DNA from: Vibrio sp. SCSIO 43135 | Lineage (GTDB): Bacteria; Pseudomonadota; Gammaproteobacteria; Enterobacterales; Vibrionaceae | DNA length: 64,000 nucleotides | Reading direction: 5' to 3' | Assembly (NCBI RefSeq): GCF_023716665.1 | Contig: NZ_CP071859.1 | Location: 2,852,001 to 2,916,000 of the forward strand | Part shown: positions 20,575 through 31,234 of the stretch, piece after piece | How the letters are laid out: each line of letters starts with the position of its first letter | How positions within the stretch are numbered: the first letter of the stretch is position 1 | Translations under genes and position numbers: made by a program | The notes under the pieces: model-generated | Databases searched by the model: none | What the model was told of the DNA's origin: nothing | The model's input: the letters and a program-made list of their open reading frames with translations, nothing else

Positions 20575-21035
20575 TTTAACTCCAATTGATTTAGCAATGA
20601 ACGTCCGTAATCATTATTCGCAGCAAGCAAGGCAACACGCTGCTCACCATCGTAACGAAGTTCAATATCAAGATCTGGTTGCGGCAGAAGCCCAGCGCCT
20701 TTTTCTGGCCACTCAACTAAGCAAATAGCATCCGGTGTGAAGTAATCACGAATTCCCATAAACTCCAGTTCTTCAGGATCAGCCAAACGATACAGATCGA
20801 AGTGATACACCTGCCACTTATCCAATTGGTAAGGTTCTACCAAGGTATACGTTGGGCTTTTGACATTGCCAGCATGACCAAGAGCACGCACAAAACCACG
20901 ACTGAACGTCGTTTTTCCAGCCCCTAAGTCGCCATGCAAATAAATGGTGGTTTGCTGAGAGCAAATAGCAGCAAGTGCTGTCCCCATTTCAATCGTTGCT
21001 TGTTCATCGACTAGTGTAAATTGTTTTGTGCTCAT
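20571..21035 (-). CDS. tsaE: tRNA threonylcarbamoyladenosine synthase subunit TsaE
   Basis: ATPase needed for t6A37 synthesis on tRNAs reading ANN codons, working with TsaB, TsaC and TsaD. The 154 residues hold the P-loop [15 protein letters not shown] (about 33-47), [11 protein letters not shown] and the [17 protein letters not shown] motif typical of the family. It is first in the leftward run to hflC, and its stop overlaps the amiB start. In E. coli nnr lies between queG and tsaE; no nnr is present here, and queG diverges directly. Confidence 0.96.
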   Translation of the reverse strand: MSTKQFTLVDEQATIEMGTALAAICSQQTTIYLHGDLGAGKTTFSRGFVRALGHAGNVKSPTYTLVEPYQLDKWQVYHFDLYRLADPEELEFMGIRDYFTPDAICLVEWPEKGAGLLPQPDLDIELRYDGEQRVALLAANNDYGRSLLNQLELN

Positions 21036-21242
21036 GAATTGAATTCTCGAAATTACTAAAAATGACTATATAAAAATCAAAAGAACAGGAATAGTAAACC
21101 GGGTTAGAATTGAGAGACAAGATCTCTTGTGTAAGTTAAAGCAAAATAATCGTAAATAGTGACGATTAATCGATCATACTTAGCTAGAACCTAGCCATAA
21201 GATCTTGTAAGATCCCGCCCCCTTTCGCTGAGTGCCATCGCT

Positions 21243-22367
21243 ATGAACTATCAACAACTCGCCGAACAAATAAAAGTTTGGGCTACTGAACTTGGATTTC
21301 AAAAAGCAGGGATCTGCGATGTTGATTTATCAAACCACGAAGCCGAACTGCAGAGATGGTTAGACGCTGGCTATCATGGCAGTATGGATTGGATGGAAAG
21401 GCACGGAATGATGAGAGCACGTCCTGCAGAGCTCCTTCCTGGCACTATTAGAGTCATCAGTGTTCGAATGGATTACCTTCCACCTGAAGCTCAATTCGCT
21501 TCAAACCTCAGTGATCCAAACCAAGCCTACATTAGCCGCTATGCGTTAGGGCGTGATTACCATAAGTTAATCCGCAATCAACTAAAGAAACTCGGACAGA
21601 AGATTGAACAAGAAGTGGAACAACTTGGTTACCGCCCATTTGTCGACTCTGCACCTATTCTAGAACGTCCACTGGCTCAAAAAGCTGGGCTAGGCTGGAT
21701 TGGAAAACACTCCTTAATACTAGATAAAGAGTCAGGATCATGGTTTTTTCTAGGTGAGTTATTAGTCGATATTCCACTGCCAATCGATACTCCACAAGAA
21801 GACCAATGCGGAAAGTGCCGAGCATGCATTACTTCGTGCCCTACCAATGCCATTGTTGATGATGCTGTTGTTGATGCTAGACGATGCATTTCTTACCTAA
21901 CCATTGAATTTGATGGTGTGATTCCAGAGCAATATAGAAAAGCAATGGGAAACCGTATCTATGGCTGCGATGATTGCCAGCTCGTTTGTCCTTGGAATCG
22001 ATTTTCTGATTTAACACAGCAAGATGACTTCCATCGCCGTGACAGTCTAGCAAATGCCAATTTGGTTACTTTGTTTCAGTGGAGTGAAAACGAGTTTCTA
22101 AAATACATGGAAGGCTCGGCTATTCGACGTATCGGACACGTTCAATGGCTACGCAATATCTCCATTGCTTTGGGAAATGCGCCTTATTCTATTGAAATTA
22201 TTGAGGTTCTAGAGTCAAGATTAGGCATCAGCGAACTACTGGATGAGCATATTAATTGGGCTTTAACAGAGCAACGAGCCCAACTTCCGCGCACAGTAAC
22301 TTCTGAGCAAACTAAAAAGAATAGACTAATTCGGATTGTTGAGAAGGGACTTCCTAGGGATGCTTAA
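21243..22367 (+). CDS. queG: Epoxyqueuosine reductase
   Basis: Cobalamin- and iron-sulfur-dependent enzyme that makes queuosine from epoxyqueuosine at the wobble base of tRNAs with GUN anticodons. The 374 residues include the N-terminal catalytic region (DYHKLIRNQLKKLG, VDSAPILERPLAQKAGLGW) and two [4Fe-4S] sites, CGKCRACITSCPTNAI and CDDCQLVCPWNRF. A C-terminal helical part follows (about 280-374). It diverges from tsaE across a 207-bp gap and is followed by an unusual AT-rich region. Confidence 0.96.
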   Translation: MNYQQLAEQIKVWATELGFQKAGICDVDLSNHEAELQRWLDAGYHGSMDWMERHGMMRARPAELLPGTIRVISVRMDYLPPEAQFASNLSDPNQAYISRYALGRDYHKLIRNQLKKLGQKIEQEVEQLGYRPFVDSAPILERPLAQKAGLGWIGKHSLILDKESGSWFFLGELLVDIPLPIDTPQEDQCGKCRACITSCPTNAIVDDAVVDARRCISYLTIEFDGVIPEQYRKAMGNRIYGCDDCQLVCPWNRFSDLTQQDDFHRRDSLANANLVTLFQWSENEFLKYMEGSAIRRIGHVQWLRNISIALGNAPYSIEIIEVLESRLGISELLDEHINWALTEQRAQLPRTVTSEQTKKNRLIRIVEKGLPRDA

Positions 22368-22920
22368 GAATTTCATCATTTAGCGTTGTTTTTTTGATTT
22401 ACTTCTAAAAAAATCAATGTGTGGAAAAAAAAGTAAACTAGTCACTGTTTGGTATATTTTATGAAAGTTAGCCACAAACTCAATAAATGACTAGGATCAA
22501 AAAACAATCACTTAATGATCATATAGCTTTTACCTACCCATAAGAAAAAAACCAACAAAAACCTTAAAAAACAATAGCTTAGCAAAAACCTACTAGATAA
22601 GTGTCATTCCATTGAAACAAAATGATCTTTAATCTTGAGACGAGTCAATCTAGATTTATAAGTTTATACACCAAGTTATCCACAGAAACATAAATGTGGA
22701 TAAGTCTGTTAACAGCCTAAGTAAAGGCGACCTTAACCATAACTAGGATAAAGCTTTCACTCGCTGTTGATATCTCGAGGTAATATTCGACACAGAAACC
22801 TAGCACTTTGCTAAGTTGGTCATTACTTGTAGGGGTTAATGCTTCTCAGCATTATAAAGAGCGGATGTAACTTGATTCATCGTTTAGCACGATATGAACT
22901 GCATATCTGCAAAGAGAAAC
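22368..22920. other. AT-rich intergenic region with DnaA boxes (datA-like)
   Basis: The 553-bp gap between queG and the tRNA-Gly array has no credible gene. It is A/T-rich with many A and T runs. It holds two perfect DnaA boxes in inverted orientation, TTATCCACA (22676-22684) and TGTGGATAA (22695-22703). A third site, TGTGGAAAA (22420-22428), fits TTWTNCACA. TTAGCCACA (22468-22476) and TTATACACC (22664-22672) are one mismatch away. From memory, E. coli datA, the DnaA-titrating locus, lies beside glyVXY and queG. The same neighbours here suggest a counterpart; function is inferred. Confidence 0.55.
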
Positions 22921-22996
22921 TGGAGCGACACACGAGGTTCGAACTCGTGACCTCAACCTTGGCAAGGTTGCGCTCTACCAACTGAGCTAGTGTCGC
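22921..22996 (-). tRNA. tRNA-Gly(GCC)
   Basis: Last of six identical copies in transcription order. The 76-nt cloverleaf has acceptor GCGACAC/GTGTCGC, anticodon loop TTGCCAA and an encoded CCA. Confidence 0.97.
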
Positions 22997-23032
22997 ATTT
23001 TGTCACCGTTAAGTACGATGAGGACTATAAAT

Positions 23033-23108
23033 TGGAGCGACACACGAGGTTCGAACTCGTGACCTCAACCTTGGCAAGGTTGCGCTCTACCAACTGAGCT
23101 AGTGTCGC
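23033..23108 (-). tRNA. tRNA-Gly(GCC)
   Basis: Identical to the other tRNA-Gly(GCC) copies of the array; encoded CCA; upstream (rightward) neighbour is tRNA-fMet at 2 bp. Confidence 0.97.
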
Positions 23109-23110
23109 AT

Positions 23111-23187
<77 letters not shown>

Positions 23188-23228
23188 TCCGTATTCATCA
23201 TTCAAGGCATGATGAAAGCCTATAAATT

Positions 23229-23304
23229 TGGAGCGACACACGAGGTTCGAACTCGTGACCTCAACCTTGGCAAGGTTGCGCTCTACCAACTGAGCTAGTG
23301 TCGC
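23229..23304 (-). tRNA. tRNA-Gly(GCC)
   Basis: Copy in the second Gly-fMet unit; 196 bp from the neighbouring copy, identical sequence. Confidence 0.97.
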
Positions 23305-23306
23305 AT

Positions 23307-23383
<77 letters not shown>

Positions 23384-23424
23384 TCCGTATTCATCATTCA
23401 AGGCATGATGAAAGCCTATAAATC

Positions 23425-23500
23425 TGGAGCGACACACGAGGTTCGAACTCGTGACCTCAACCTTGGCAAGGTTGCGCTCTACCAACTGAGCTAGTGTCGC
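23425..23500 (-). tRNA. tRNA-Gly(GCC)
   Basis: Copy in the third Gly-fMet unit; identical 76-nt sequence with encoded CCA. Confidence 0.97.
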
Positions 23501-23503
23501 ATT

Positions 23504-23580
<77 letters not shown>

Positions 23581-23622
23581 TCCGTATTGTTTCACCGTTA
23601 AGCACGATGACAGCTTTAAATT

Positions 23623-23698
23623 TGGAGCGACACACGAGGTTCGAACTCGTGACCTCAACCTTGGCAAGGTTGCGCTCTACCAACTGAGCTAGTGTCGC
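23623..23698 (-). tRNA. tRNA-Gly(GCC)
   Basis: Copy in the fourth Gly-fMet unit; identical sequence. Confidence 0.97.
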
Positions 23699-23700
23699 AT

Positions 23701-23777
<77 letters not shown>

Positions 23778-23819
23778 TCCGTATTGTTTCACCGTTAAGC
23801 ACGATGACAGCTTTAAATT

Positions 23820-23895
23820 TGGAGCGACACACGAGGTTCGAACTCGTGACCTCAACCTTGGCAAGGTTGCGCTCTACCAACTGAGCTAGTGTCGC
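23820..23895 (-). tRNA. tRNA-Gly(GCC)
   Basis: First tRNA of the array in transcription order, about 32 bp downstream of the -10 hexamer at 23928-23933. Confidence 0.97.
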
Positions 23896-23927
23896 ATTCA
23901 CAACGTTTCCGTCGTTCAGGGCTGCGA

Positions 23928-23955
23928 ATTATAAGAGCATTTTTTTGTGATGCAA
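23928..23955 (-). promoter_or_regulatory. Promoter of the tRNA-Gly/fMet array
   Basis: Minus strand TTGCAT (23950-23955), 16-bp spacer, perfect TATAAT (23928-23933), then a G/C-rich discriminator (TCGCAGCCC) typical of stringently controlled stable-RNA promoters. A T-rich stretch upstream of -35 could act as an UP element. Confidence 0.85.
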
Positions 23956-23991
23956 GTCCTTCCACAAAAAAACACTAACTTTTTTTTCGTT

Positions 23992-24022
23992 TGATGAAAA
24001 AGCGCCCAAATCTGACGCTTTT
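23992..24022 (-). terminator. Probable terminator after orn
   Basis: Minus-strand AAAAGCG (24016-24022) and CGCTTTTT (23997-24004) form a stem with an 11-nt loop and a short T tail, 54 bp after the orn stop and before the tRNA promoter. Confidence 0.6.
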
Positions 24023-24075
24023 CTACTCGGAAGTGATTGTTTTAGACAAACTTCAAGCCACTCAGGCTTGATAAG

Positions 24076-24621
24076 CTAAATGCTGATAATCGTTTGGCGA
24101 TAATATTGCAGTTCCGCGATTGATTCACGAATATCATCAAGCGCTAGATGACTGCCTGATTTAGAAAATCCATCCAGCACTTCAGGCTTCCAACGGCGTG
24201 TCAGTTCTTTAAGAGTACTCACATCAATGTATCGATAATGAAAGTACTGCTCTAGCTCAGGCATATGCTTGTATAAGAATCGGCGATCTTGGCCAATACT
24301 GTTACCACAAATCGGCGATTTACCTTTTGGCACCCAATTTTCAAGAAATTCGATGGTTTGAGTAATCGCTTGCTGCTCTGTCACGTTACTTTTCCGAACA
24401 CGCTCTACTAACCCGCTACCGGTGTGCGTAGTCGTACACCACTCATCCATTTTATCTAGTTCTTCTTCTGGCTGATGAATAGCAAGAACAGGCCCTTCAG
24501 CTAAAATGTTTAATTCACTGTCAGTAACAATGGTGGCGATTTCGATAATTTTGTGTGTTTCAGGATCCAAGCCTGTCATCTCAAGATCGACCCAAATTAA
24601 GTTCTGATCGCTAAAGGACAT
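24076..24621 (-). CDS. orn: Oligoribonuclease
   Basis: DEDDh 3'-5' exonuclease that degrades RNA dinucleotides and very short oligomers, including pGpG from cyclic di-GMP turnover. The 181 residues match the family. Exo I is [18 protein letters not shown], with the Asp and Glu metal ligands; Exo II lies near the [12 protein letters not shown] stretch; Exo III is [12 protein letters not shown]. It diverges from rsgA (149 bp gap) and sits next to the tRNA-Gly array, the E. coli arrangement. Confidence 0.97.
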   Translation of the reverse strand: MSFSDQNLIWVDLEMTGLDPETHKIIEIATIVTDSELNILAEGPVLAIHQPEEELDKMDEWCTTTHTGSGLVERVRKSNVTEQQAITQTIEFLENWVPKGKSPICGNSIGQDRRFLYKHMPELEQYFHYRYIDVSTLKELTRRWKPEVLDGFSKSGSHLALDDIRESIAELQYYRQTIISI

Positions 24622-24770
24622 AGATGAGTTGCCTATTTGTTTGCTGTTAAAAAGGGTACTATACCCAAATTAAGATCCTCAGGATAGCTTTGCGTAAATT
24701 GCTACAGACAGCAACTGCGAGCATTTCTGTTTGGATCGCAACCTCGATAATCGTTAACTAAGAATACATT

Positions 24771-25826
24771 GTGGCAAAGAAAAAAAAGCTGACTAAAGGC
24801 CAAGTAAGGCGAGTGCGTAGCAACCAGAAAAAACGCTTAAAACAGGAAGATTCCATTCAATGGGATGAGTCCATGCTGGGTGGTGCTAAATCTGGTTTAG
24901 TTATTACCCGCTTTGGTCAACACGCTGATATCGAAGACTCGGAAACTAAAGAAATTCATCGGTGTAACCTACGCCGAGGCATTGAATCACTAGTATCGGG
25001 CGACAAAGTGATATGGCGCCCTGGATTAGAGTCTATGGCAGGAATTTCTGGCGTTGTAGAAGCAGTTGAGCCACGTACCTCTGTACTCACTCGGCCTGAC
25101 TATTACGACGGTTTGAAGCCCGTCGCCGCAAATGTAGACCAAATGATTATCGTGTCATCGGTCTTGCCAGAACTGTCGCTGAATATCATTGACCGCTACC
25201 TTGTGGCGTCAGAAACCTTACAGATATCTCCACTTATCGTACTCAACAAAATCGATTTATTGGAAAGTGAACAGCGCGACACCTACGCCGAGTGGTTACG
25301 TGAATATGAGCGCATCGGATATAAGGTTCTGTTTGTGAGTAAAGAAACAGGGGAAGGCATTGCCGCCCTAGAAGCTGAACTTCAGGGGCGTATCAATATC
25401 TTCGTCGGCCAGTCAGGGGTAGGAAAATCGAGTTTAGTCAATGCGTTAATGCCAGAACTAGAAGTCGAAGAAGGCGCTATCTCAGAAAACTCGGGGCTTG
25501 GTCAGCACACTACAACTGCTGCTCGCCTATATCATATACCAAGTGGTGGTAATCTGATTGACTCCCCTGGCGTACGTGAATTTGGTCTATGGCACCTAGA
25601 AGCAGAGCAAGTGACAGAGGCATTTGTTGAGTTTAGAGCCTTACTTGGTGGATGCCGATTCAGAGACTGTAAGCATAATGATGATCCTGGCTGCATCATT
25701 CGTGAAGCCGTTGAAAAGGGCGAAATCAGCGAAGTTCGTTTTGATAACTATCATCGCATCATCGAAAGCATGGCGGAAAACAAAGCAAACCGACAGTATT
25801 CACGTAACAAAAAAGCCGATTTGTAA
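24771..25826 (+). CDS. rsgA: Small-ribosomal-subunit biogenesis GTPase RsgA
   Basis: Circularly permuted GTPase that checks late 30S maturation. The 351 residues open with a very basic tail, then an OB-fold. The G domain follows in permuted order: LNKIDLLE (G4), [12 protein letters not shown] (G1) and DSPGVREFG (G3). A zinc-binding knob closes it: CRFRDC, then H and CIIREA. The start codon is GTG; no better in-frame ATG lies before the basic tail. It heads a plus-strand stretch with psd. Confidence 0.96.
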   Translation: MAKKKKLTKGQVRRVRSNQKKRLKQEDSIQWDESMLGGAKSGLVITRFGQHADIEDSETKEIHRCNLRRGIESLVSGDKVIWRPGLESMAGISGVVEAVEPRTSVLTRPDYYDGLKPVAANVDQMIIVSSVLPELSLNIIDRYLVASETLQISPLIVLNKIDLLESEQRDTYAEWLREYERIGYKVLFVSKETGEGIAALEAELQGRINIFVGQSGVGKSSLVNALMPELEVEEGAISENSGLGQHTTTAARLYHIPSGGNLIDSPGVREFGLWHLEAEQVTEAFVEFRALLGGCRFRDCKHNDDPGCIIREAVEKGEISEVRFDNYHRIIESMAENKANRQYSRNKKADL

Positions 25827-25937
25827 TCGCAATTTTGTAAGCAAACTATCGCAACTGCTGACATTCAGGTGCAATTTGAGTAACATCTCGCGCCCAGTAT
25901 ATCGTCAATCATTCAAATAGCATTGGAATTGAATACC

Positions 25938-26825
25938 ATGGATAAGATTAAAGTTGGACTGCAATATTGGATCCCACAACACGGTTTAACGCGCCTTGTG
26001 GGCAAGCTAGCATCAGCAAAGGCTGGCGGTCTAACAACAGCAATCATTCGCTGGTTTATCAAGCAATATAACGTCAATATGGACGAAGCTCTGCACTCAG
26101 ATCCTAAACATTTCAAAACGTTTAACGACTTTTTCGTACGAGAGCTCAAAGAAGGTGCACGTCCTATTGCCGAGGGTGATTCTGTTATCTCTCACCCCGC
26201 TGATGCCTGTGTCAGTCAATTTGGCCCAATTAAAGATGGCAAACTGATTCAAGCAAAAGGTCATGACTTTACTGCTCAAGAACTACTTGGTGGTGATTCT
26301 GCTCTGGCAGAAGAATTTGCAGAAGGTGAATTTGCCACTTTGTACTTGTCACCACGAGATTACCATCGCGTGCATATGCCATGTGATGGCACGCTGCGCC
26401 AAATGATTTACGTACCAGGTGATTTGTTCTCAGTAAATCCTCTCACAGCGGAAAATGTACCAAACTTATTTGCGCGCAATGAGCGTGTCGTGTCTATTTT
26501 TGATACTGAGTTTGGCCCAATGGCACAAGTCTTAGTCGGTGCGACTATTGTTGGTAGTATCGAGCAAGTATGGGCAGGTACAATTACACCACCTCGTGGC
26601 AACACGGTTTACAAGTGGGACTACCCAGCAGAAGGCGATAAAGCGGTAATTCTTAAGAAAGGCGAGGAAATGGGCCGCTTTAAACTAGGTTCAACTGTAA
26701 TCAACCTGTTTGCAAAAGACGCAATCAAGTTTGATGAGTCGATGCAAAATGGACAAGCAACAGTAATGGGTACTGCTTATGCACATCGTGCAGAAGGCGC
26801 TACTTCTGAAGCACCTGAAACCTAA
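25938..26825 (+). CDS. psd: Phosphatidylserine decarboxylase proenzyme
   Basis: Makes phosphatidylethanolamine from phosphatidylserine in the inner membrane. The protein cleaves itself at the LGST motif, seen here with Ser at residue 252 ([14 protein letters not shown]), giving a pyruvoyl group on the small alpha chain. The ATG at 25938 is chosen over a TTG five codons upstream because family members begin [14 protein letters not shown]. The length of 295 residues is normal. It lies 111 bp after rsgA and is followed by a strong terminator. Confidence 0.96.
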   Translation: MDKIKVGLQYWIPQHGLTRLVGKLASAKAGGLTTAIIRWFIKQYNVNMDEALHSDPKHFKTFNDFFVRELKEGARPIAEGDSVISHPADACVSQFGPIKDGKLIQAKGHDFTAQELLGGDSALAEEFAEGEFATLYLSPRDYHRVHMPCDGTLRQMIYVPGDLFSVNPLTAENVPNLFARNERVVSIFDTEFGPMAQVLVGATIVGSIEQVWAGTITPPRGNTVYKWDYPAEGDKAVILKKGEEMGRFKLGSTVINLFAKDAIKFDESMQNGQATVMGTAYAHRAEGATSEAPET

Positions 26826-26848
26826 TTTCTCTGCTTAGCTCTTTTATT

Positions 26849-26877
26849 AAAAAGCCCCGACTCTCGGGGCTTTTTTG
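26849..26877 (+). terminator. Terminator after psd
   Basis: Stem AAAGCCCCGA/TCGGGGCTTT (26851-26860, 26864-26873) followed by a T run, 26 bp after the psd stop. Confidence 0.92.
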
Positions 26878-27005
26878 ATGCAAAACAAATATAGTTCAAC
26901 AAATTCAGCGCGTTGTTAAAACTCTCGCCCTCGTCGAAGACCTCTACTTCATCGTCAATTACTCTATCTCTTCATAAGGAAACATGAAGGGAGTTAAACC
27001 ACTGT

Positions 27006-28421
27006 ATGGCGAAGATTGATTCAGGGATCATCGTTAAATTACTCATCTGCTTTGGGTTGCCACTGGGTGTACTCTTGATGCCTATTGATTGGATTCCAAT
27101 CGATGACCTCACCGTCATTCAACATCGACTGCTGGCCATTTTCTTACTGGCTGCTCTGCTTTGGGTTTTAGAGCCTGTTCCTGTCTTTGCCACATCTATT
27201 TTAATCATCGCTTTAGAGCTCATCATGATTTCCGATAAAGGCATGCACCTGTTTCGCAATCCACCAGCAGGACACGAACTCGGCGAATTGATGAAATACA
27301 CCGACATTTTCAGCGCCTTTTCTTCTCCGATCATTATTCTCTTTATGGGCGGCTTTGCTTTAGCGATTGCGGCTTCTAAATATGATTTGGATAACAATCT
27401 CGCCCGTGTTTTATTGAAGCCTTTTGGCACCCAGCCGAAATTCATAATGTTAGGGCTAATGCTAATTACGGCAGTGTTCTCGATGTTTATGTCAAACACA
27501 GCTACAACCGTCATGATGCTGGCATTACTTGGGCCTATCGTTGCTTCCGCTCCCAAAGGGGATTTAGGTATCAAAGCACTGGTGTTGTGTATCCCAATTG
27601 CTGCCAATACTGGAGGTATAGCCACCCCAATTGGCACCCCGCCAAATGCAATTGCGCTGCAGTACTTAACTGGTGAGAACACCATCGACTTTTTAAGTTG
27701 GATGATGATGGGGCTACCTTTCGTCATTATTCAGTTAACCATTGCATGGTTTCTGCTACAAAAACTCTTTCCGGCGACGCAGGATAAAATGATGCTTAAG
27801 CTCAACGGCACCTTCAAAACAAGCTGGAGAGCGATTGTGGTCTACTGCACTTTTGGAGCCACTATATTGCTGTGGATGACCACCAAACTGCACGGTATGA
27901 ATACCTACGTGGTTTCTATTATTCCGCTGGCCATTTTTACTTTAACGGGAATAATGGGTAAGGAAGAGCTAAAGCAAATCAACTGGGATGTGCTGTGGCT
28001 TGTTGCAGGGGGAATCGCGATTGGTATTGGCTTAGACAAGACCGGTTTAGCGGCTGCACTCGCTCACGCAATTGACTATGAGTCCTTATCTCCTGTTGCC
28101 GTGGTAATCACACTCTCAATCGTCTGCTGGCTAATGGCCAACTTCATGTCGAACACTGCTACGGCCAACTTGTTAATGCCAATAGCAGCCGCAATCGGAG
28201 CATCAATGGAAAGTTTAGCAACCATCGGTGGCCTACAAGGGTTACTGGTCGTCGTTGCGTTCTCTGCTTCTTTAGGAATGATTTTACCCGTCTCGACACC
28301 ACCAAACTCACTGGCATACTCTACCGGTCTTATTGAGAGCAAAGACATGGCTAAAACCGGGATAATTATCGGCCTTATCGGTCTGGTTATTGTTTATACC
28401 GCGACACTTCTACTCACTTAA
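27006..28421 (+). CDS. DASS/SLC13 family sodium-dicarboxylate symporter
   Basis: Predicted inner-membrane sodium-coupled transporter of 471 residues with about eleven hydrophobic segments. Both Ser-Asn-Thr signature loops of the VcINDY family are visible, MFMSNTATTVMM and NFMSNTATANLLM. Each is followed by a proline-rich hairpin, GIATPIGTPPNAIAL and LPVSTPPNSLAYSTG. The likely substrates are C4-dicarboxylates or citrate, which sequence alone does not settle. It stands alone: a terminator precedes it and the DMT gene follows after about 110 bp. Confidence 0.88.
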   Translation: MAKIDSGIIVKLLICFGLPLGVLLMPIDWIPIDDLTVIQHRLLAIFLLAALLWVLEPVPVFATSILIIALELIMISDKGMHLFRNPPAGHELGELMKYTDIFSAFSSPIIILFMGGFALAIAASKYDLDNNLARVLLKPFGTQPKFIMLGLMLITAVFSMFMSNTATTVMMLALLGPIVASAPKGDLGIKALVLCIPIAANTGGIATPIGTPPNAIALQYLTGENTIDFLSWMMMGLPFVIIQLTIAWFLLQKLFPATQDKMMLKLNGTFKTSWRAIVVYCTFGATILLWMTTKLHGMNTYVVSIIPLAIFTLTGIMGKEELKQINWDVLWLVAGGIAIGIGLDKTGLAAALAHAIDYESLSPVAVVITLSIVCWLMANFMSNTATANLLMPIAAAIGASMESLATIGGLQGLLVVVAFSASLGMILPVSTPPNSLAYSTGLIESKDMAKTGIIIGLIGLVIVYTATLLLT

Positions 28422-28530
28422 GCGTTCTCAGCTACCTAACTTCATTCGACTCGCCTTAATCTTTTCTTTGCTTGAAGATAAGGTTAAGGCATATTGAGTT
28501 TCTTTCAGGCAGCACAAGGATGCGTTTAGG

Positions 28531-29418
28531 ATGGGTTTCGAATGGCTTGCGTTAGCCGCCGCTTTTTTATGGGCTGTCGCCAGTTTACTCTCTGTCACAC
28601 CAGCACAGCACCTCGGCACATTTGCTTATAGCCGATGGCGCATGGGTTGTACGTCCGTCATTCTTGCGACAATGGCATTATTCACTGGTGGCTGGTCAAC
28701 CGTAGAAACCAACGCAATCACCGCTATGATGCTGTCTGGGCTAATCGGTATTTTTATTGGTGATACGGCACTGTTTGCTTGCTTAAATCGAATGGGGCCT
28801 AGGCAAGCGGGCTTACTCTTTTCTTGTCATGCCGTTTTCTCTGCTATTTTAGGCTACTTCATTTTCAGTGAAACCATGTCCAATTTAGAGCTGCTCGGCT
28901 CTTTGCTGGTGTTTTCAGGCGTTTTGACCGCAATCTTTTTTGGTCGTAGAGGTCAATCAAATAATAAATTAGAAATGATAAAAGGGAATGTGTGGTTTGG
29001 AGTGGCGCTTGGCTTGACGGCTGCTATGTGTCAAGCACTAGGGGGCATAATTGCAAAACCTATTATGCAAACGGCCATTGACCCTGTTGCCGCGTCCGCA
29101 ATGAGAATGATCACCGCTTTTATCGCACATTGCTTGTTTCTGCTGTCCGGAGCCAAACTTGCCAAGGCGACTCAACCAATGAACCGTTCAATCTTCCTCA
29201 TTACTGCCATTAACGGTTTCTTAGCCATGGCAGTTGGAATGACACTGATCTTATATGCGCTGCAAGAAGGCAATGTCGGCATGGTTGCACTGCTCTCTTC
29301 AACAACACCGATAATGCTTTTGCCTATTCTCTGGATCTACACCAAACAACGACCTAATCGCTATGCTTGGATTGGTGCAATTGTGGCAGTAATCGGCACC
29401 GGAATATTGGTTGGTTAG
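28531..29418 (+). CDS. EamA/DMT superfamily transporter
   Basis: Membrane protein of 295 residues with ten predicted helices in two repeated EamA halves. The first half starts EWLALAAAFLWAVASLLS and the second VWFGVALGLTAAMCQALGG. A glycine-rich end AIVAVIGTGILVG is typical. Members export amino acids, nucleotide bases or other small solutes, but the substrate cannot be told from sequence. It follows the DASS gene by about 110 bp, with no terminator seen between them. Confidence 0.82.
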   Translation: MGFEWLALAAAFLWAVASLLSVTPAQHLGTFAYSRWRMGCTSVILATMALFTGGWSTVETNAITAMMLSGLIGIFIGDTALFACLNRMGPRQAGLLFSCHAVFSAILGYFIFSETMSNLELLGSLLVFSGVLTAIFFGRRGQSNNKLEMIKGNVWFGVALGLTAAMCQALGGIIAKPIMQTAIDPVAASAMRMITAFIAHCLFLLSGAKLAKATQPMNRSIFLITAINGFLAMAVGMTLILYALQEGNVGMVALLSSTTPIMLLPILWIYTKQRPNRYAWIGAIVAVIGTGILVG

Positions 29419-29680
29419 TCATTACTCAGCTATTAGATCAATAGGCATTATCTTCTTTCTTGGATAACTAAACTGTCCGAAACTACAGTTAATGAATTAC
29501 TTTCGTTTCTGTCGGCTAACTACGCTTTCACCCGTAAATGTGAAAGATAGCTACAATAAATCACAAACAATATTTGATCTTAGCCTACAGTTTTGGTTAA
29601 AAAGTGTAGTAAAATTACGCTAGTTTTGTTTCAAGGTCTTCCAGACCGACAGTTACTTAAAATTTGACGAGGTCATCACT

Positions 29681-31213
29681 ATGTCAGCTAAGAAGCCAAT
29701 GGCTCTAGTTATTCTTGACGGTTACGGTCACCGTGAAGATACCGCAAGCAACGCGATCGCAAATGCAAAAACACCAGTATTAGACGGTCTGTTTGCAAAC
29801 AACCCAAACACATTAATCTCTGCATCTGGCATGGATGTTGGCCTACCGGACGGTCAAATGGGTAACTCGGAAGTTGGTCACACAAACATCGGCGCTGGTC
29901 GTGTGGTATACCAAGACCTAACTCGCATCACTAAATCAATCGCTGACGGTGAGTTCGCTGAAACTCCAGCGCTAGTGGAAGCTATCGACTCAGCTGTTAA
30001 AGCAGAGAAAGCGGTACACATCATGGGTCTTATGTCTCCAGGTGGCGTACACTCTCACGAAGACCACATCTACGCAGCGGTTGAAATGGCAGCAGCACGT
30101 GGCGCAGAGAAGATCTACCTACACTGCTTCCTAGACGGTCGTGACACGCCACCACGTAGCGCAGAGAACTCGCTACAACGTTTCCAAGACCTATTCGCTA
30201 AGCTTGGCAAAGGTCGCGTAGCGTCTCTAGTAGGTCGTTACTACGCAATGGACCGTGATAACAACTGGGATCGCGTTCAAGTTGCTTACGTTCTTCTAAC
30301 TCAAGCTAAAGCAGAATTCACATCAGAAACTGCAGTTGCTGGTCTAGAAGCGGCTTACGCTCGTGACGAGAACGACGAGTTCGTTAAAGCAACAGCTATT
30401 AAAGCTGAAGGTCAAGAAGACGCAGTGATCGCAGATGGCGACGCAGTTATCTTCATGAACTACCGTGCTGACCGTGCACGTCAAATCACTCGTACTTTCG
30501 TACCAGATTTTGCAGGCTTCGAGCGCGCTGTATTCCCAGCTATCAACTTCGTGATGCTTACTCAATACGCAGCCGATATCCCTCTATCAATTGCGTTCCC
30601 ACCAGCATCTCTAGAGAACACGTACGGTGAGTGGCTATCTAAGCAAGGTAAAACTCAGCTACGTATCTCTGAAACTGAAAAATACGCACACGTTACTTTC
30701 TTCTTCAACGGCGGTGTTGAGAACGAGTTTGAAGGTGAAGAGCGTCAGCTAGTTGCATCACCAAAAGTGGCAACGTACGACCTACAACCAGAAATGAGCT
30801 CAGAAGAACTCACTGAGAAGATGGTTGCTGCGATTAAGTCAGGCAAATACGACACAATTATCTGTAACTACCCTAACCCAGATATGGTTGGCCACACAGG
30901 CGTATACGAAGCGGCAGAAAAAGCAATTGAAGCGGTTGATACGTGTGTAGGTAAAGTCGTTGCTGCCATTGAAGAAGTGGGCGGCCAAATGCTAATCACT
31001 GCTGACCACGGTAACGCAGAAATGATGGTAGACCCAGAGACAGGTGGTACGCACACTGCGCACACGAACCTACCTGTTCCTCTTATCTACGTTGGCGAAA
31101 AGCAAGTCGAGTTTAAAGAAGGCGGTAAGCTGTCTGATCTAGCTCCTACAATGCTAGCACTTACTGACTTAGAAATTCCTGCAGAAATGTCAGGTCAGGT
31201 CATCATCAAGTAA
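29681..31213 (+). CDS. gpmI: 2,3-bisphosphoglycerate-independent phosphoglycerate mutase
   Basis: Manganese-dependent mutase interconverting 3- and 2-phosphoglycerate in glycolysis. The 510 residues show the alkaline-phosphatase-like metal sites: VILDGYG (Asp13) near the start, the phosphorylated Ser63 in [18 protein letters not shown], and ITADHGNAE in the C-terminal part. Codon use is strongly biased, as in highly expressed genes. A terminator follows, then envC on the same strand, a common pairing in gammaproteobacteria. Confidence 0.97.
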   Translation: MSAKKPMALVILDGYGHREDTASNAIANAKTPVLDGLFANNPNTLISASGMDVGLPDGQMGNSEVGHTNIGAGRVVYQDLTRITKSIADGEFAETPALVEAIDSAVKAEKAVHIMGLMSPGGVHSHEDHIYAAVEMAAARGAEKIYLHCFLDGRDTPPRSAENSLQRFQDLFAKLGKGRVASLVGRYYAMDRDNNWDRVQVAYVLLTQAKAEFTSETAVAGLEAAYARDENDEFVKATAIKAEGQEDAVIADGDAVIFMNYRADRARQITRTFVPDFAGFERAVFPAINFVMLTQYAADIPLSIAFPPASLENTYGEWLSKQGKTQLRISETEKYAHVTFFFNGGVENEFEGEERQLVASPKVATYDLQPEMSSEELTEKMVAAIKSGKYDTIICNYPNPDMVGHTGVYEAAEKAIEAVDTCVGKVVAAIEEVGGQMLITADHGNAEMMVDPETGGTHTAHTNLPVPLIYVGEKQVEFKEGGKLSDLAPTMLALTDLEIPAEMSGQVIIK

Positions 31214-31234
31214 TTCGCAACACTGATTACTTCC

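Noticed and set aside
22660..22710. Chromosome origin (oriC) because of DnaA boxes
   Set aside because: There is no dense set of GATC sites, no AT-rich 13-mers in tandem, and no gidA, mioC, dnaA or parAB nearby. A titration site fits better.
27119..27727. 202-codon minus-strand frame opposite the DASS transporter
   Set aside because: It is a shadow of the membrane-protein codons of the plus-strand gene; the transporter motifs are clear on the plus strand.
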